This document shows, piece after piece, positions 60,801 through 64,000 of a stretch of 64,000 bases of DNA. The notes under the pieces were generated by a model, which was not told where the DNA came from, did no database searches, and worked only from the letters and a program-made list of their open reading frames with translations. The number at the start of each line of letters is the position of its first letter. The first letter of the stretch is position 1. The stretch is from Symsagittifera roscoffensis (Eukaryota > Xenacoelomorpha > Acoela > Convolutidae). Location: NCBI RefSeq assembly GCF_963678635.1, contig NC_087064.1, positions 19,950,509 to 20,014,508 of the forward strand. The letters run 5' to 3'. The translations under genes were made by a program, and so were the position numbers.

Positions 60801-62333
60801 TCTGATTTACTGAAAAGCACGTGCTGATGAAAAAGTATCAAAATTTCACTCCGCTTAGATAACACTTACACGCATTTCAACAAATTCAAAGTTGTTTATT
60901 GTTAGAAATTAGAGCATAATTTATTTAAAAAAAAGATTTTGCTCGAGTTCGTACTTTTCACCAATTTTTCTCTCGGTTATTTTTTCTAAGGCTGTTTTTC
61001 AAGTAAAAAAAGTTTTAGTGATTTGATTTTGAACGTATACTTTCGGTAGAAATTCTGCCAGCAGTTAGTGTTTTAAGGCGTTCTTATTATTTTTTGCTTT
61101 TTCTATAACTATATTTAACGATGAAATTAAACTTTGAAGTTTTTGAATGGAAAATTTTATAGTCTTACACAGAGGCTAAGCGGAACTTTGCAACATTTGC
61201 GATACAACATAAAAATAGCGGTGGAAGCTAACAGACAGGAAAAAAAAACACAAAAAAACAACCAAAAATCCCAAAATCATTAATAAATACTTCAAAAACG
61301 ACAACTTATTATTTTTTAAAATGATGCCTCAAATCAAGTACTTTTTGCAAAAAACACCTTCAGAAACACAATCGACGGCGGTTAATAAAAACTCAAAAAA
61401 ATCAATTAACAAGAGGCAAATGAGCCGACGAAACGCAAATAATTTTTCCATGGAACCAAAAATATAATTGGTGTCATGAAAAACTATTATTTCCATTCCA
61501 TGAATTGTTGCATTTTGTGCAATCAGGAATGAAGCATAAACCTTATGCTTCCTTTAAATTGACCCCAAATTAGGCCACTAAGCCAATAAAATGTAAGCCA
61601 AAACCATTTCATACTATTGAAATTTTTAAGCGAAAAAAAAACAGCAAAATATACAAAGTCACGGCTAGTAATATTTAAAGTTGCAGGAGTTCTGCAAAAC
61701 ACTAAAAGAACTTAAGTAAAATTGAGAACCAAAAACCGTCCGAGGCGTATTCTTCACCTCCAGGCTAAATAGACATTTGATTTCCTTATGAGTCAAGATA
61801 CAAGTTACTCAAGTGATTCTGTTGAACAAGCTGTTAACCCGAAAAAGCGTAATAACGTTTTTCTATAAAATTGATTAATTTTCTTTTGATGGATTTTTGT
61901 TCAACATTTGTTGCGTTTTTCTTTAAACAAATGCAATTAAGCATCAGTTTGTATCCTGCAGGCAGGGACGCATAAGTTCTGCTCTCTCTAATTTAGACCT
62001 GTTGTTCCAATTTTTGCAAGGTTTGGCGAAATAATTAAATAGCTGCTTTCCATAAGTGAACAAGACTGATGGCAGACCAGGGCAAAGCCCTGAATGATCC
62101 AACTGCCCTTTCACTGGTCTCGAATAGATATAATGAAAAAAAATTTGATATACTATATAATATTTGGGCTGCTCTATCAGGGAAAAACCCCAAATGTTCC
62201 GACTGCCCCTTATTTGGTCTCGGATAGTCTGATAATTTCAGGCTGATAATATAAAAAAATTAAGTGTTGCCATTTGAGTCATTTTTGATTTGAATTAGTA
62301 AAACCATTTAGCTGCCTCAATTCAACTTGGAAC
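57886..62333. other. intergenic with scattered repeat fragments, no gene recognised
   Basis: It contains an inverted copy of the dispersed hairpin motif at about 61160-61200 and a copy of the 'aggccactaagcc' repeat at about 61565-61650 (related to 25850-26480). It also has two copies of a 'gaatgatccaactgcccttt'-like motif at 62085-62130 and 62185-62228 (third copy at 27531-27577). No credible exon. Confidence 0.45.
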
Positions 62334-62422
62334 GATTTTGTTGTGCGGGATGATAAAACAAGATTTTGTTGTGCGGGATGATAAGATAGCGTTTTTCATC
62401 CGGCCGAAAAACGCTATCTTAT
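62334..62422. repeat. 28 bp tandem duplication and foldback at a broken LTR edge
   Basis: 'gattttgttgtgcgggatga' and its neighbours are repeated with period 28 at 62334 and 62362. This is followed by a foldback of ATAAGATAGCGTTTTT (62381-62396) against its complement at 62407-62422. The right arm belongs to the LTR, so the left arm is an inverted LTR scrap, a rearrangement scar. Confidence 0.65.
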
Positions 62423-62756
62423 TTTCGGCCGGATAGATTCGTGCAACTTCTTAGTCTAATACCGATCCTAATCTTACTCTTATACTATCTAGTCTCAGGT
62501 TGTTTAACTAGTCTCTGCTAGGCTCAATAGATCTAGGGTATACTGGTTTATTGCGGCTGCTGAAGTTCTCTTGGAGAGTCAACTAATTTCTAAGTTAAAT
62601 TCAAATCTCTCTGGTGCTGAAATTACAAGTAATTTCAGCACTTACAAATAAGTGGGTTGTTAGTTAGATGGATCATGATTGGTTAATATTAAATACTTTA
62701 CAATGGTAAAATATCTAATTTATCCAATCATAAAATGTAGTTTAGATCAGGTTCCA
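62411..62756 (-). repeat. truncated LTR of a second, inverted copy
   Basis: Reverse complement of LTR positions 1 to about 346; the terminal ~64 bp are missing at the foldback. By eye it is highly similar to the LTRs of the full element, with scattered substitutions. It carries its own version of the hairpin at 62614-62641 (GTGCTGAAATTAC with matching arm). No target duplication can be identified at the broken side. Confidence 0.85.
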
Positions 62757-64000
62757 CCCATCCGGGTTTTACAGAGTTTTTAAGAATAGTCTTTCTGTAA
62801 TTCAAAGGATGGATGATGGACGTTGGTTTTTGGCGAACATCATAATTCTTCTGGGTTTTCGTGTTAGAGAAGTTCCAGGTTCAATCGCTGTGTCTTCTCA
62901 TGACAACGACTGGGTTTTCGCAACAAACTCAAATCTGATTTCAGAATGGTTGGCTATGACAGGTTTTTCTGTTCCATGTAGAGAACTTCTTTTGGGTTGA
63001 CCTTGTCTGGGAATGGCGTGGAGATTGTGCGTGGAGGGGATGCCTGGTTACTCGGATCTGTACGTATACTTGAACATCGAGGTGGTCATTGGTCTAGTTC
63101 AATGAAGTCCTCTTCTGCGAAATCAAGTCGTACTCTAAATCCTTTGAGTTGTGATTGTGGACGGCATATTGATTGTGGTTGGCCATTCTTTTTCGAGTGT
63201 AGTGGGGTCATTTTGTCTTTGGATGTTCGTCTTTGGTGTTGTATGCTGATCTATATACTGCAAGGTATAATTTACGTTTTATAAAATTTTTATTAGTTTA
63301 GTGTTTTAATTATGATTTTGGTTAGTTGTTTTCACAAAAGCTTTTTGTTTTAGTTCGGTTATTTTGAATAGTTACTCACCCTTGAGTACCTCTTATTAAA
63401 AATAGAAGTGTAGTCACAAAACGTGGATGTAGCGCGGTGGGTTAGGCCGGCTATAGAGCATGGTCAGGACGTCCTCTCTGGTGGGTTAGGCCAGGAGTGG
63501 GAGTATGATTTCGTGCGGTTTCTGTGAGGGGTCCTGTTATGTGATAACGTTTTATGTTGGGTTTATTGTGGTTTTTCTTATGTTTCGTTGGTTGCGTCCT
63601 TTTTTCAAAACTCAAATTGTTTTTGGTATGGGTTTGTCTTTCGACTTTTTTGTGTTTTATTATTTCTTTCTTAGACTTTATAATAGTCTTCAAAAGAATA
63701 AATTATCCAGTTTTAAACTGGGTTAATCCGGTTTGGGTACCGTTGGTTTCCTTTTCTTAGTCATGCTGTTATTCTATGTGTTGTGGTGTTTAGTAAGCTG
63801 CGTTGGTTAGTTTTGTTTAGTTTATAATTCCTTTCCAACCGGGTTAAAGGAAAATTTGAAACTTGTTATCGTGTGTTAGAGTTGTTGAGTGTGAAAGCTT
63901 GAAACTGAAATTCATTATTTAAACAATTCTTCGTGGGCGAGCTGTGCGAGTATGGATAGAATTCTTGTGCGAGTGAATGGAATATCAAAAGGTTAGTACT
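62757..64000 (-). mobile_element. 3' region of a second copy of the giant element (inverted, runs off the window)
   Basis: Reverse complement of about 55910-57177, with high identity and small indels. It contains only the non-coding 3' region; the coding part, if present, is beyond 64000. With the first copy it forms an inverted pair about 4.8 kb apart. Confidence 0.85.

Noticed and set aside
1..64000. CRISPR array or bacterial operon features
   Set aside because: The window has introns and eukaryotic retroelements; no regularly spaced short repeats with unique spacers were seen.

Overview
The window is genomic DNA of an invertebrate animal. Evidence for this is spliced genes with GT-AG introns, long AT-rich introns and intergenic DNA full of degenerate repeats, a metazoan-type exon junction complex gene (CASC3/Barentsz), a tetraspanin-like gene, and Ty3/gypsy-type retroelements. 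I cannot assign the species.

Layout. 1-7.8 kb is repeat-rich and T-rich, with long-unit tandem duplications and SINE-like pieces, and holds no gene I can support. 7.87-16.73 kb (+) carries four exons of a CASC3/Barentsz/MLN51 homologue; its 5' exon(s) are not found. The exons and phases join without a break, and its introns are filled with copies of one ~450 bp repeat. 16.7-22.7 kb is intergenic, with a 3-copy tandem repeat and a foldback hairpin. 22.69-35.79 kb (+) is a five-exon tetraspanin-like gene with an unusual ~580-residue charged N-terminal tail. Its introns contain a solo LTR (26.72-27.17 kb) and a decayed antisense gypsy element (29.0-34.9 kb). 35.8-38.67 kb is intergenic, with a degenerate tandem array and a C21 run.

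38,679-57,587 is the centrepiece: an 18.9 kb LTR element with two apparently identical 410 bp LTRs, a 4 bp CATG target duplication and a primer-binding site. It carries an unusually large gene set: a small basic ORF, a 1220-aa gag with zinc knuckle, pol (PR-RT-RNaseH-INT, with in-frame TAA codons near its 3' end), two tiny hydrophobic proteins, an ATG-less 377-codon Pro/Ser/Thr-rich ORF, a signal-peptide ORF, an envelope glycoprotein resembling chuvirus-type glycoproteins, and a 599-aa protein of unknown function. Two gene junctions are ATGA stop-start overlaps. The coding strand is strongly A-rich. The layout suggests a polycistronic, retrovirus-like element that combined a gypsy replication module with a glycoprotein from a different virus group and several accessory genes.

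57.6-62.3 kb is intergenic. 62,411-64,000 is the end of a second copy of the same element in inverted orientation. It has a broken LTR edge and runs off the window. The three LTRs (full-length pair, solo, second copy) share a hairpin whose two arms change together, which is evidence for a conserved structure or for palindrome-mediated correction.
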